From: Candidatus Omnitrophota bacterium
Lineage (GTDB): Bacteria; Omnitrophota; Koll11; Gygaellales; Profunditerraquicolaceae
NCBI GenBank assembly: GCA_028717765.1
Contig: JAQUNE010000037.1
Coordinates: forward strand, 1 to 10,704
Direction: 5' to 3'
DNA length: 10,704 nucleotides
Of this stretch, positions 1 to 10,300 are shown in pieces; positions within the stretch are counted from its first letter, which is position 1, and every line of letters begins with the position of its first letter. The notes under the pieces were generated by a model that saw nothing but the letters and a program-made list of their open reading frames with translations, was not told the DNA's origin and did no database searches. The translations under genes were made by a program, and so were the position numbers.

Positions 1-405
1 AATTATCCGTCTGCTCTAGAAGGCGCCTTAAAATTAAAAGAAATTTCCTATATTCCCGCGGAAGGTTATGCTGCAGGAGAAATGAAGCATGGGCCAATTG
101 CTTTGATTGACGAATATCGCGCCGTGGTCTGCATTGCCCCGGCCTCGAGAATTTACGAGAAAATGATTTCCAATATCGAGGAGATAAAAAGTAGAAAAGG
201 AAAAATTATTGCCATTGCCACCCAAGGGGATAAAACAATCAAAGAGTTAACCTCAGAAGTCATTTATCTTCCGAAAACCAGCGAATTTTTCTCGCCTTTA
301 ATTGTGGCGCTACCGTTACAATTATTAGCTTACCATATTGCCGTTAAGCGCGGTTGTGATGTGGATCAGCCGAGGAATTTAGCCAAATCGGTTACAGTTG
401 AATAA
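1..405 (+). CDS. glmS: Glutamine--fructose-6-phosphate aminotransferase (isomerizing), C-terminal part; 5' end outside window
   Basis: GlmS converts fructose-6-phosphate and glutamine to glucosamine-6-phosphate, the entry step to UDP-GlcNAc for peptidoglycan and LPS; it is cytosolic. The 134 residues present are the end of the second SIS (sugar isomerase) domain. They match the E. coli enzyme without length change: the [10 protein letters not shown] stretch carries the equivalents of Glu481, Lys485 and Glu488; [10 protein letters not shown] carries the equivalent of His504; and the tail [13 protein letters not shown] carries the equivalent of Lys603, which forms the Schiff base with the sugar. 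The frame is open from base 1, so the glutaminase domain and first SIS domain lie upstream. The stop TAA (403-405) overlaps the ATG of rsmI by one base, which suggests one transcript and coupled translation. A glmS ribozyme, if any, would be upstream and cannot be seen. Confidence 0.97.
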   Translation, partial: NYPSALEGALKLKEISYIPAEGYAAGEMKHGPIALIDEYRAVVCIAPASRIYEKMISNIEEIKSRKGKIIAIATQGDKTIKELTSEVIYLPKTSEFFSPLIVALPLQLLAYHIAVKRGCDVDQPRNLAKSVTVE

Positions 406-1058
406 TGTTATATATCGTTGCCACTCCAATCGGCAATCTTAAAGACATTACCTTTCGCGCCATCGAAATTTTAAAATCCGTAGATCTGATTGCCTGTGAA
501 GACACCCGCCATACAAAAATTTTACTCGATCATTATAATATCGCTAAACCTACCACAAGTTATTTTCAGCATAATCGCCTGAGTAAGGGGGAATATTTAT
601 TAGGCCTTTTAAAAGAAGGCAAGGATGTCGCGCTAGTTTCTGATGCAGGTACGCCGGGGATACTTGATCCTGGGTTTCATATTATTAACTCGGTAATAAA
701 AAATAATATTCCTCTCACTGTAATTCCCGGGCCAACTGCTTTTGTGGATGCTTTGGTACTGTCAGGTAAACCCGCGCACGAATTTATTTTTGGCGGATTT
801 TTGCCGAATAGATCACAGGCACGGCGCAATCGCTTAAAAGAATTCGCCGGACTAAAATATACCTTGGTTTTTTATGAATCTTGCCACAGAATTCTCGCTA
901 CCTTAGAAGATATTTTGACGGTTTTTGGAGATAAAGAGATAGTGGTAGCAAGAGAATTAACCAAGAAATTTGAGGAAATTAGCCACAATAAGACATCCGC
1001 AATTATCGCAAAATTCAAAAAAACGCCTCCAAAAGGGGAATTTGTCGTAGTAATTTAA
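405..1058 (+). CDS. rsmI: 16S rRNA (cytidine(1402)-2'-O)-methyltransferase, short form
   Basis: RsmI uses S-adenosylmethionine to 2'-O-methylate C1402 of 16S rRNA in the decoding centre. The 217-residue product is a tetrapyrrole-methylase-fold protein. Visible signatures are YIVATPIGNLKDIT at the N-terminus (residues 3-16), ACEDTRHTKILL (30-41), SDAGTPGILDPG (79-90, SAM-site loop), VIPGPTAF (106-113), YESCHRI (158-164) and VARELTKKFEE (181-191). The chain ends at KGEFVVVI. E. coli RsmI is about 286 residues and continues with a small helical C-terminal domain, which is absent here. No continuation of that domain was seen in the other frames after the stop, so this looks like a naturally short form. 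The ATG overlaps the glmS stop, and no clear Shine-Dalgarno sequence precedes it, consistent with translational coupling. Confidence 0.95.
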   Translation: MLYIVATPIGNLKDITFRAIEILKSVDLIACEDTRHTKILLDHYNIAKPTTSYFQHNRLSKGEYLLGLLKEGKDVALVSDAGTPGILDPGFHIINSVIKNNIPLTVIPGPTAFVDALVLSGKPAHEFIFGGFLPNRSQARRNRLKEFAGLKYTLVFYESCHRILATLEDILTVFGDKEIVVARELTKKFEEISHNKTSAIIAKFKKTPPKGEFVVVI

Positions 1059-1121
1059 TGTCCAATCTGAATTTTCTGCTTTAAAAATGTCCAATCTAAG
1101 CCAAATTTACTCTCTGCTTTA
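1057..1121. repeat. Imperfect tandem duplication after rsmI
   Basis: AATGTCCAATCT occurs at 1057-1068 and again at 1086-1097. Each copy is followed by TCTGCTTTA, at 1075-1083 and at 1113-1121. The second unit is longer by about nine bases between the two blocks. The first copy overlaps the rsmI stop codon. The shared blocks are 12 and 9 bases, in the same order, so chance is unlikely, although the region is AT-rich and short. A role as an operator or as a remnant of a duplication cannot be decided from the sequence. Confidence 0.6.
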
Positions 1122-1309
1122 CTAGATAAATAATACTCAAAAATAACCCTTTATAGGGCCCAATCTTGACGTTCTTTTCTTCGCTAACTTGATATTTTGC
1201 ACCTATTTGTAACCGCTTTCCAATGACCCCCCAAATACCCTTGATGCTTACCTATATATAAGATAAACTTTATTCATAATTGGCTGATAAACCAACTACC
1301 CAATAAAAA
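1059..1309. other. Intergenic region between rsmI and the giant gene
   Basis: These 251 bases carry no credible reading frame and no tRNA or other RNA gene I recognise. They are AT-rich. They contain an imperfect duplication just after rsmI, three copies of CCAATCT (1062-1068, 1091-1097, 1160-1166) and a weak promoter-like pair near 1241-1269. No strong rho-independent terminator (stable GC stem followed by a T run) is visible after rsmI. An in-frame TAA at 1304-1306 directly precedes the giant gene's ATG, so that gene cannot begin further upstream in its own frame. Confidence 0.8.
1241..1269 (+). promoter_or_regulatory. Weak candidate sigma-70-type promoter for the giant gene
   Basis: TTGATG (1241-1246) is separated by 17 bases from TAAACT (1264-1269), which matches the TATAAT consensus at four of six positions. 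It would give a leader of about 35 bases. An alternative is TTGACG (1166-1171), a better -35, but its best partner GATATT (1191-1196) is 19 bases away. The spacing is plausible, but AT-rich DNA yields such pairs by chance and the sigma factor preferences of this organism are unknown. Confidence 0.25.
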
Positions 1310-1384
1310 ATGGCACGGAAAATTACAAAAATTTTATCTTTATTACTCTGCTTCTTATTAATCTTTGAGCAGAGTGGTTTTGCT
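1310..1384 (+). other. Signal peptide of the giant protein (residues 1-25)
   Basis: The N-terminus has a basic start (MARKITK), a hydrophobic core (ILSLLLCFLLIF) and a polar end EQSGFA followed by Q26. This fits a Sec-type signal with type I signal peptidase cleavage after Ala25. A lipoprotein box is not evident, because the only cysteine lies inside the hydrophobic core at residue 14. The signal implies export across the inner membrane, placing the kinase and peptidase domains in the periplasm, at the surface or outside the cell, unless the segment stays uncleaved as an anchor. Confidence 0.85.
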
Positions 1385-4300
1385 CAGATAGCTGGCCAGG
1401 TAAATGTTTCTGGTTATCTAACGCAATTACGCAATACCTTGGTGCCGGATAAATTCCGTCCTTTGCACTTAAGGTATCTTGCCTTTGATGCTACAAAAAA
1501 TAACTTCCAATTACTTTTAGATAAAGGCGATAACAAAAAATTAAACGCGCAATTTCTTGAGGAATCTAGCTCTACACTTTTAAAATATTTCTTCATTGGT
1601 GTTACTTTGCCGAATAGCGCTTTCTGGGTGAATTTAAGGCCAGACTCAGAAGAAAACATTATTGATGAAAACTTAGGGCAAACCGATGTGGGAAAGATCC
1701 TCTTAGAAGCAGACCTGCAGCTAAAAAAAGACACTGCCAAATTTACCTCTCCAGAAACCCCGGAAGGGAAAGCATATTGGAACAAACTCTACAAAAAGGC
1801 CGGGGAGATCTTTGGCTCAAGCGATGTGACGATCCCTACCTTGACTCGCCCCTGGATCGTGCCAGACGAGATTATTGTCCGAGAAACGCCTTCCAGCGCA
1901 TATGTTTATAAGGCTACTTTAAAAGTAATGTTGGAGCAGGATTATTTGCCAGATTCCGCGGTTTATAAGTTTGATGATGAGCGCTTAAAAGAGTTAAATG
2001 AATATTCTTCAGAGTTAATCCGCGAATTAATCATTCCGAAAATTACCAAGGAGATTAATAATTCGAAAAGATATGCCGCTTTAAGGCAAGCTTATTATTC
2101 ATTAATTTTAGCGCAATGGTTTAAAGATAAGTGCAGCCAAAAAGGCAGCACGTATACCGGGTTGATCGACCAAGAAAACCTGAGCGGCCTGATTTCAAAA
2201 GAGGGCTGGTCAAAAGAAACCTACTTTAACGAATACCAGAAATCTTTTAAAGACGGCGAATACAATATCAAAGAGCCAGTGAATACTTTATTCGGCCGGG
2301 CGATTCGCAGTTATTTTTCCGGAGGGATTGCTTTTGGCGACATCGGCACAAGCATTCTTTATGTGCAGGGAAATGTGAATAACCCATTGCCTGTAAATGT
2401 GGCTTCTACCGAATACCTCGCAGGGTTACATGCGACATTGGGTAGCTCGGTTGAAGATGTAACTTTCACTATTGATCCACAATTAGCGGAGCAATTAAAT
2501 CAGCCCGCCGACCAGCCAGAAAATTTACCCACAGAAAAGATAAAATGGCAGGTAGATATTGTTTTGGATAATAATTTAAATGGCAAGCGAGGGGTGGTCG
2601 CAAAAGATATTGCATTAAGCGTAGCCAATATTTTAGAAGAAAAATCCGAAGATGAGATCATTGAGATGATCCGCAAATGTACCGGCGATCCGCTTGTTTC
2701 AAAAGACTATTTTAGCGGTGAGGCCAAGATTGGCTATTTAGGAGAAGGTAATAATAAATACGTCTTTTCATTAACCTTCACTACTAAAGAAGGGGCGCAA
2801 TATGAAATAGTGGTCACTGTGAAAGCAAAAAAAATAGGCATTCGGCCTTCTATTGATAATGAGATGGAGATTCTCCAAGAAAATAACGGTAAAAACGGAT
2901 TGCCTCGGGTGGGGGGAAAATTTAAAACCGTTGGCGGATTAGACGCTTATTTTATGGAATATATTCCCGGTAAGAGCCTGGGCGATATTGAAGACGACGA
3001 GGATTCTTCTTTAGCAAGAAGGACAATGCATGCACGAATGGCTGCTGCAGCCGTGATAAATGTGTATGAAGCATTAAACGGGAAAGCCCCTACAGATATC
3101 CATCGCTATAATTTTATCCATAGACTGGGAACCGACGAAGCGGTGTTAATTGATTTTGACTGGACAATTGCGCAGACCTTCCCGGAAGTATTCTTAAGGA
3201 CCTGCTACTATTTTTATCAGGATTCTGAACACGAATTCCTTTCCTTAGATTCTTTTATGGACGTGCTTGTGGCCCATTATGGGGCAGAGAAAACCCGGCA
3301 ATTGTTGGAAGGGGTAGTTAACGCAATTAATGCCTTTCCGATATCTGGAGAAGAGCAACTTGCGCAAGAAGCTTACAATACTTGGAATGATCCAGATAGG
3401 CACTCATCTAATTATGAACCATATTCCCATTCGCGGTATATTTTTTACATCTTTGGAAAAGAAAAATTAGAGGCTCTCAAAGCAAGGGTAGCGGATTCTC
3501 TCCAGCGCCGTTTTTCCGACCTTGCGCAGTCTATTGCTGCTGAAACGCAGACTGGAGAAACGACTGAAGAAAAACAGCCGGCGCAAGGGCAAGCTGTTGT
3601 GCAATCAACCCCTCTTTTAAAGAATCCAAGCACAGAAAGAGAATCTTCTCTGCAGCCCACCGTAAAAGCGGGTAAGTATAGGAGTCCAAAACATAGTGTC
3701 GTGCATAACGCGGTAGAAGATGGCCTACCCGATGATTTACGGAATTTCCGCAGTCTAGATAAAGCAGAGCAGAAAAGGTTAAAGGATAAATATCGTGACG
3801 CAGACGGAGTAATTGTCATACCCATACGCTCTCTTTTATTAAACGCGGGATTATTGGGCCATATTGGTTTAGGGCAGTTTTATGGAGAGCCGGTTATATA
3901 TATTAACGCGACTCTCTCATCGCAAGAGCGCACGCGGGTTAAGGCGCACGAATTATATGAAATAAAGAAATGGGAAGAGTTGAGGGTGTCTTTAGGGTTA
4001 ACCCCGCAAGAGATGCGGCAATGGATTAAGCAAAACTCAAATAAAGAAGGCACAGGCAGAGCGCAGCAATTAGCAGGGCAATGGCATGCGCAAGCTCCGG
4101 ATATTTCCGATATTTATCAGAACGAACGGGTGCGGTGGCAAGTTCAGCAAGGCAGAGTGTTGAGGATAGGCAGGAGTATATTGGAGGCAGCAAAGGCTAA
4201 TGAAGCAGAATACAAAAGATTGTTTAAAGAAGATACCGGTCTCGACCTAGAAGAAATTATTGAGGTTCCTATACATTTGCGTACACAAAGTGAAGACAAG

Positions 4301-7300
4301 GCCATAGCCCACCTTGACAATATAGAAATATTGCTCGATCTAGCAGAGTTCCTGAATGATGATGAACTAGCCTGGGTTTTGTCGCACGAATTTAATCATG
4401 TTCAGCAGAATAACCAGTTAGCGAAAAATTATCAAAGGCAAAAAAAGGACACAGAAGAAACAGGCAGGCAGGCCGCGGTAACAAATGAACCAACTAACTC
4501 GATCTTTAAACGTTTCAGTTTTACCTTTGAAGATATGCTAAGATTTGACCCTGAATTTAGGGCGCAACAAGAAAAATGGTCACAGGATAAAGAGCATTTT
4601 TCCGACAAAATGGGTGTTTTCCTTGTGGCGCAAGCTGGTTTTGATGCTAATGCGGCAGAAGGCTCGTTTAGGAAAACCATTGTACTTAAAAGCCCTAATT
4701 TATTACCTAAGAAAAACAGGGATTCCAGAGATTCTTATGAAACGCATCCGGCTGATGATACAAGGATAGCGAATCTAAAAAGCCATGCAGAATTATTTGA
4801 ATCCGCTTCATTGGAAGATATTTACGCGCAAGAAGAGGATGTGGTTTTAGCTGCGCATCCGGGAATACTCATAGGCAGGTCGATGGAGGGGGTATTAACT
4901 GGTTCTGCCGTAGGCCAGGCGTTAGACGAAGGAGTGAGAGTTACGGTTTCAGGGTCGAGAGAAAATACCGATTTAGAAATCGCATCTACAGCAACCGCGC
5001 CGCAGGATCTGACTTTTACCGTGCAAACAGACACCCAAGCCGCAACAGGAAGAAGGAATAACGCCTTGCCCAATGCGCAAAAACCAGCCGGCTCTTTAAC
5101 AATCTCCGCCGGAGACATTTTGGCAGGAGATTACACTGTCACCATAGAACCAATGGCAATTCTTCCGATTAGCGCAATTACCGACCAAGCATTAGAACGA
5201 GAAGTCAGGGAAGAAATTGCCCGGATATTAATTGCCACTCCAAAAATAGAAGACCTAACCGGATTATCTAGGAATTACGCAGATTATAATTATATCTGGG
5301 GAAAATGCGAAGAGCTGTTGCGTAACTTAGAAGAGAGGGGCTTAAGCAAATATCCAAAAGCCGCAGCTCAGATTAGAAAAGCATTTGAGCAAGGTGGGAA
5401 GTACGTTGATTATTTCTTGGCGAGGGAAGAATATTATCTAAGGCGCGTGCACGCTTCCAGCCGCCTGCTGAGTTTAAGGCATCCATTGGTACAAGAATTA
5501 CAGGCACGGCTAGACGCCATGGCAGAACCAGGCTTGCCTAAAGCAAAGCTATTTATTGCTATTGACGGTGAAAGGCCAGAAGCATTTTCTATAGGTAATA
5601 AAATAGTGATCAGCTTATCTTTAATTAATGCCCTTGATACCGTCGATGAATTAATTGGAGTCTTAGCCCATGAACAGGGCCACATCGAATTTAATTTTAA
5701 AGAAGGCAATTATACCCATGAGCATAATTTATGGGAAGAGATTAAACAAATCGGTGCTCGCAGACTACAAGAACATTTTCAGGATGCTACGGCAGCAGCT
5801 AAATTAGCCAAAAGCGGTTTATCTACTTACGCCCTTTTGGATGCTTTACGTAAACTCGCAGGAGATTCAGCCCAGGATATTACCCATGGCTCAGTTTCAA
5901 ATCGCATTGTAGCAGGGTTAGTCCAACACCAGCAGAAAGATTTTGAAGCAGGAAGAGAAATTCGGCCAGAGGCACAAAATCTGCCCCTGCCTGCTTCCTG
6001 GAGAGCGGTGACAATTTTCCCGAGTATTGAAGAGCGCCTCTTGCAGCCAAATTTTAACCAGGATTTTCAGGATGCGGTAAATATGGCATCTGATGATCTG
6101 ATCGCAGATGCGCTAAAAGAAACACTAGCATCAATACACATTAATTTCTCGTCGGAATCTTCCCAGATTAGAGAGATGTACTTACAAAAGCTGTTATTTT
6201 TGATGGACCACACTGCGCAAAAGGTAGCTGCGCAAGCAAGGCAAAATCAGTGGTCGCAAGCAGAAGAAGCGGCAATTACTTTGCTTGTTTGGATGAAGGC
6301 GAGTCCGGATAACAGGGGGAATTGGGAAAAGCTGGTACTTGATGAGAGTTTTGATACGGGATACGGAGCAAGAGTAAAGGCAAGATTAAAAGAAATGGTG
6401 CAGGTAATATTTTTAGCGCAGGACGAGAATAGCGGAGAGTTTTTAAGGACCTTCATTAACAAGAAGTATCTCGGGCAGGGTATGTCGCGATTTGAAGTGG
6501 AGCAGCTGGCTAGGCTAATGTGTTCCCTTCTACTTGAGGAGAATTTATTTCAGCAGGTTAATGGAAGCGCATTCGATATAAATAACGAAAGTTATCTCGT
6601 GGCTTTTAATCCGTATATCTTGGCATTAAGCAAAGCTTGCGAGCCTTCGCCTCTTGAACGTGAGAAATTTATTACACATAGACTGGAGATGGTGGTTTTG
6701 ATTTACGCGCTTAATTTTTGGAAAACGCATCCAGAGAGGACCAAAGAGAATTTATACATCCTTTTAGGCCACCTCAGGCAAGCTAACGCAGAATACCAAC
6801 GTGCCTTTGGAATTAACCCGAGAAAAATCTATATCCCAGGCGAAAACTTTTCCGGGACATTGACTTCTGATTTTCATGAGTTGGGTATTTTACCTAAGTT
6901 ACGCGCTGAAATCGGGTATAGCCAAGGTGTCCCAGGGATTACTTACCAAGAAATCCTTGATCTGCTCTTGGGGCAAGAGGACCCAGTTTTAAAGCAATGG
7001 CTCGAGGTTTTGCGCGCCCGGGATACACAAGGATTTCTCAGATGCCTAAACCAAGACTTTAGATCACTTTTTAATTACCTAAATGCAGGAACCCAGGAAA
7101 GAAATGCCTTACAGCTTTTGTTGCAAGATGATCCGGCATTAGCGGACTGGGTTTATCGCGTAGTGCAACAATATTGGAATACTGCAGATTTTCCGCTCAG
7201 CAATTCTCTGAGCAGTGAGACACCCATCAATTTTATTTATAGCCTGGGAATTCAGGATGCAGTAGCAAGATCCGGCGAATTTATTACATACTTATCTGAG

Positions 7301-10300
7301 GAGAATAGGAAGAAATTAAGTCGGCTAATTTCAGCCCTGGAAATTATTACTGATTTACCCGCGGCTACTTTTGCCCAGCGCGTGGAAAGAACACGGGCGA
7401 TCATGGAAGCTGCGCAAACCGTGGAATTCTTAGAAAGCCTACCCTGGGTGCACCTTTCCCGCTTAAACGAAGTCTTAAGGAATATTATGAGCACGGTATC
7501 CAAGTTTTCGCAGGATACGGAAGATGTTGATGCAAACCAGAGATTAATTGATCAGATGTTAAATTACTCCTCTCAGCGTATTGTTCGGGATAGGCTTGTA
7601 TTTTATCTGGGCCAGGCAGCCCATTTAACACAGGCGCGCAAGCTCTATAATTTCCTCGCCAATTACTTTAAAGATGCCTATGGTATTCTTTACCATCAAC
7701 GTTTAGATGAAGTGAGTAATGGTATTGTTGCAGGTGAATCTGAAGCACACAGCCTCTGGCTACTTCCGGTAAATCAGGCCTACTTTACTTTCTTAGAAAG
7801 GAATTTAAGCTTATTGTCCCTGGCTAATCCTGATGAGGCAATAGAATATTATTTTATATTAGATGGCGCGTTGCCATCAGGCGCAGATGGGGAGCGTATT
7901 CTCCGATCTTATAGCCATAGGCTCTTGAAAGATTTGCCTGAAGTAAATGTAGCTAATTTTCTCCGCCGCTATTTTGAGCGCAAGGGATGGAATGACGAAC
8001 TCTTTAATTATTTTGTGCAAACCAGGATTAACACCGTAGAACAATTCCAATACTTTAATCAGGTAATGGGCGATTATCTGAGAAATCAAGCCAAGTCGGG
8101 TAGTTTTAGGCTGACAGCTTTAGTCTTGGCAGATGATATTTTTGACCAGAGTGAATTTACAAATTTAGAGGCCCGCTTGGATCTATTCCGTGCGATGTTA
8201 GAAGCCAAAGAAGGAGATGAAAATTTACAGAAAATATTAGTCGCGCCATGGTGGCGTGCAGCTAGTGTTTATGGAGAGCGCGTGGCTAATTATAGAATAG
8301 TATTGAAGAATGGCGAATTAGAAGTAAGCGGGGTAGGTAAGGGTAATTTTATCCCCTTTAATGAATTTATGGATGCACTTTATCATGCCTCGCCTTTTCA
8401 AAAACTGATGCTGATGAATAAACTGCTTTTAGGTGAGAAAGGTATCTTAAAGGATGAACAAGGCAGAAAGGCGTTTGCGCAAATCGTGGCAGCGCATTTG
8501 CCGCAAGAAGGCGCCTTATCAGGATTATTAGCAGAGATTTTAGATGTTTCGGTTTCCGTGCTTGACGCAGAACGTTTATTTAGCGCTTTGGCGAATCCTC
8601 TTTTAGCAATGTTCTTAATAGAGCCTGTTGCACAGCAGGCGGCAAGAAGAGAAGTATTGGGAGAAGTTTTGCAGAACAACTCGAACGTTTCCGGGTTATT
8701 TACTGGTAGGCAAGACTTAGAGCCAGCAGCGTATGCCCGGTTTTTGGAAAGATACAGTAGTAGGCCAGAGTTAACCGAAGCCTTTCGTAGAATAGAGGGA
8801 TTTACTGGCGCGCTGAGTGAGCATTTAGCCGTTGCTCTCAACCTGCCAACCGCAGAAGAAGGGGGTTCTCAGTCTGGGCCGCAGCAGAAAACCCTTGAGC
8901 CAATCGATATTATTATTGCTGCCTGTCAGAGTTTAGGGCCAGTAGGAGTAAGGTTCTTGCAGGTTTTAGGGCAGTATCTACCGATAGCTCCTGAGCATCA
9001 GGCGAGATTCCGTGATGTTTATGACGCTGCAGTCGCGCAAAATAAATTTACCGCTTTTGATACTTTGCTTAAGACTGCAGAAGCTGACCCGGCAGTAAAG
9101 AGATTCGTGGAAGAAGACCTGGTTTCCATTGATGAGACATTGGGCGGAGGCTCGATTGTGACAGTATTTTCTGTCACTGTAAGAAATCGCGATAGCGCAG
9201 GTAACTTGATTGCCGGAACGCATAAAGAAATATTGAAAGTAAGGGTGCCCAATGCTGAAGGTAAAGTTGGGCAAGTTGCGGATAAGGCTTTAGAGGTGGT
9301 TAATGAATTGCAACGCAGAAGTAGTAAGCGCGACCGGCCAAAATATGAAATTGCCAAACGTATGTTGAGAGATATCCGGGAATGGGTGATCCAGGATATC
9401 CAGGATACTTCTTTTATGGAGCTGGACGCAAAATACGAACAAGCGCACCGTGATTATACTGCTTCAAATGGTATGGCAGTGCGGGTGGCTCCGGCCTTAC
9501 GCCCAAATAATAAGGATGTGAAAAGAGAATCTTTTGTTCCCGGGTTAACCCTGAATAGATTATTGAAACTGAAAAACTCGGGAGCGAACTTAGCTGAGCT
9601 AAAGCAGCAGGCAGAAGAAAAAGGCAACATAACAGAGAGAGATTTCTTGGCACAGGTTATAGCTAGCGGTGCAAGCTTAGAGCATCTCTTGCAACAGGCA
9701 ACCCAGGCATTAGTTGAAGATTATGCGCGGCATCATCACCAGCCGATTTTTACAAATGAGAACGGCCAGCCGGTATACCTCTTACATTCCGACCTGCATT
9801 TTGGCAACGCCATCCTGGCACCGGATTTAAACACAGTTTATCCGATCGACCGGAATTTTTATCTGCGCATGAATCAACAAGATGTGGATTTTCTTTTAAC
9901 TATGGGCTCAGGAAAGCAGCAGGGTATGCAATTGTTAAATATGATGCTGGATTACTTATTACATCAGCCGGAAAATAGCACTCATGCTTATAACCAGGGG
10001 ATTTTAGGTTACGCACGAAAACAATTATTACTCTTAAAGATAGGAGTAATAATTGCCAGATTAAAAGATAAAAATCCCATACTTGTATTGACTAATGTAT
10101 TGCAAGAACTAGAGTCTAATCAGATTAAAATTCCGCTAAAGTTACGCATTGCTTTTAAGAATTTAATTTCTATAAACTCGATGCTTCAGGAAACACAAGC
10201 AGGAAAATTCGCAGATTATTTGGAGAATACCGTTCATTTTTCCGGAACCGCTATTCTTCCTGACCTCGTGCATTCTCTTGCCGAAGGCACGCAAACTATC

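Noticed and set aside
1147..1158. Hairpin CCCT-TTAT-AGGG as a terminator of the glmS-rsmI transcript
   Set aside because: The stem is only four base pairs and is not followed by a T run; too weak to call.
1280..1295. Small hairpin (TTGG/CCAA) just before the giant gene as a regulatory structure
   Set aside because: Four pairs around an eight-base loop are expected by chance in AT-rich sequence.
4545..4769. Plus-strand open frame of 74 codons in a second frame
   Set aside because: It overlaps the intact first M48-like domain, whose motifs (EHFSD, THP...R) are in the giant gene's frame; the alternative translation shows no family.
8398..8841. Open frame of 147 codons on the minus strand
   Set aside because: It lies wholly antisense to the giant gene, has a low-complexity Ser/Ala/Lys composition with no recognisable motif, and is a typical shadow of the coding strand. 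Other minus-strand open frames inside 1310-10704 were rejected for the same reason.
9391..9408. CCAGGATAT direct repeat as a DNA element
   Set aside because: It encodes a QDIQD stretch within the UbiB-like domain; two adjacent nine-base units in coding sequence are best explained by the protein.
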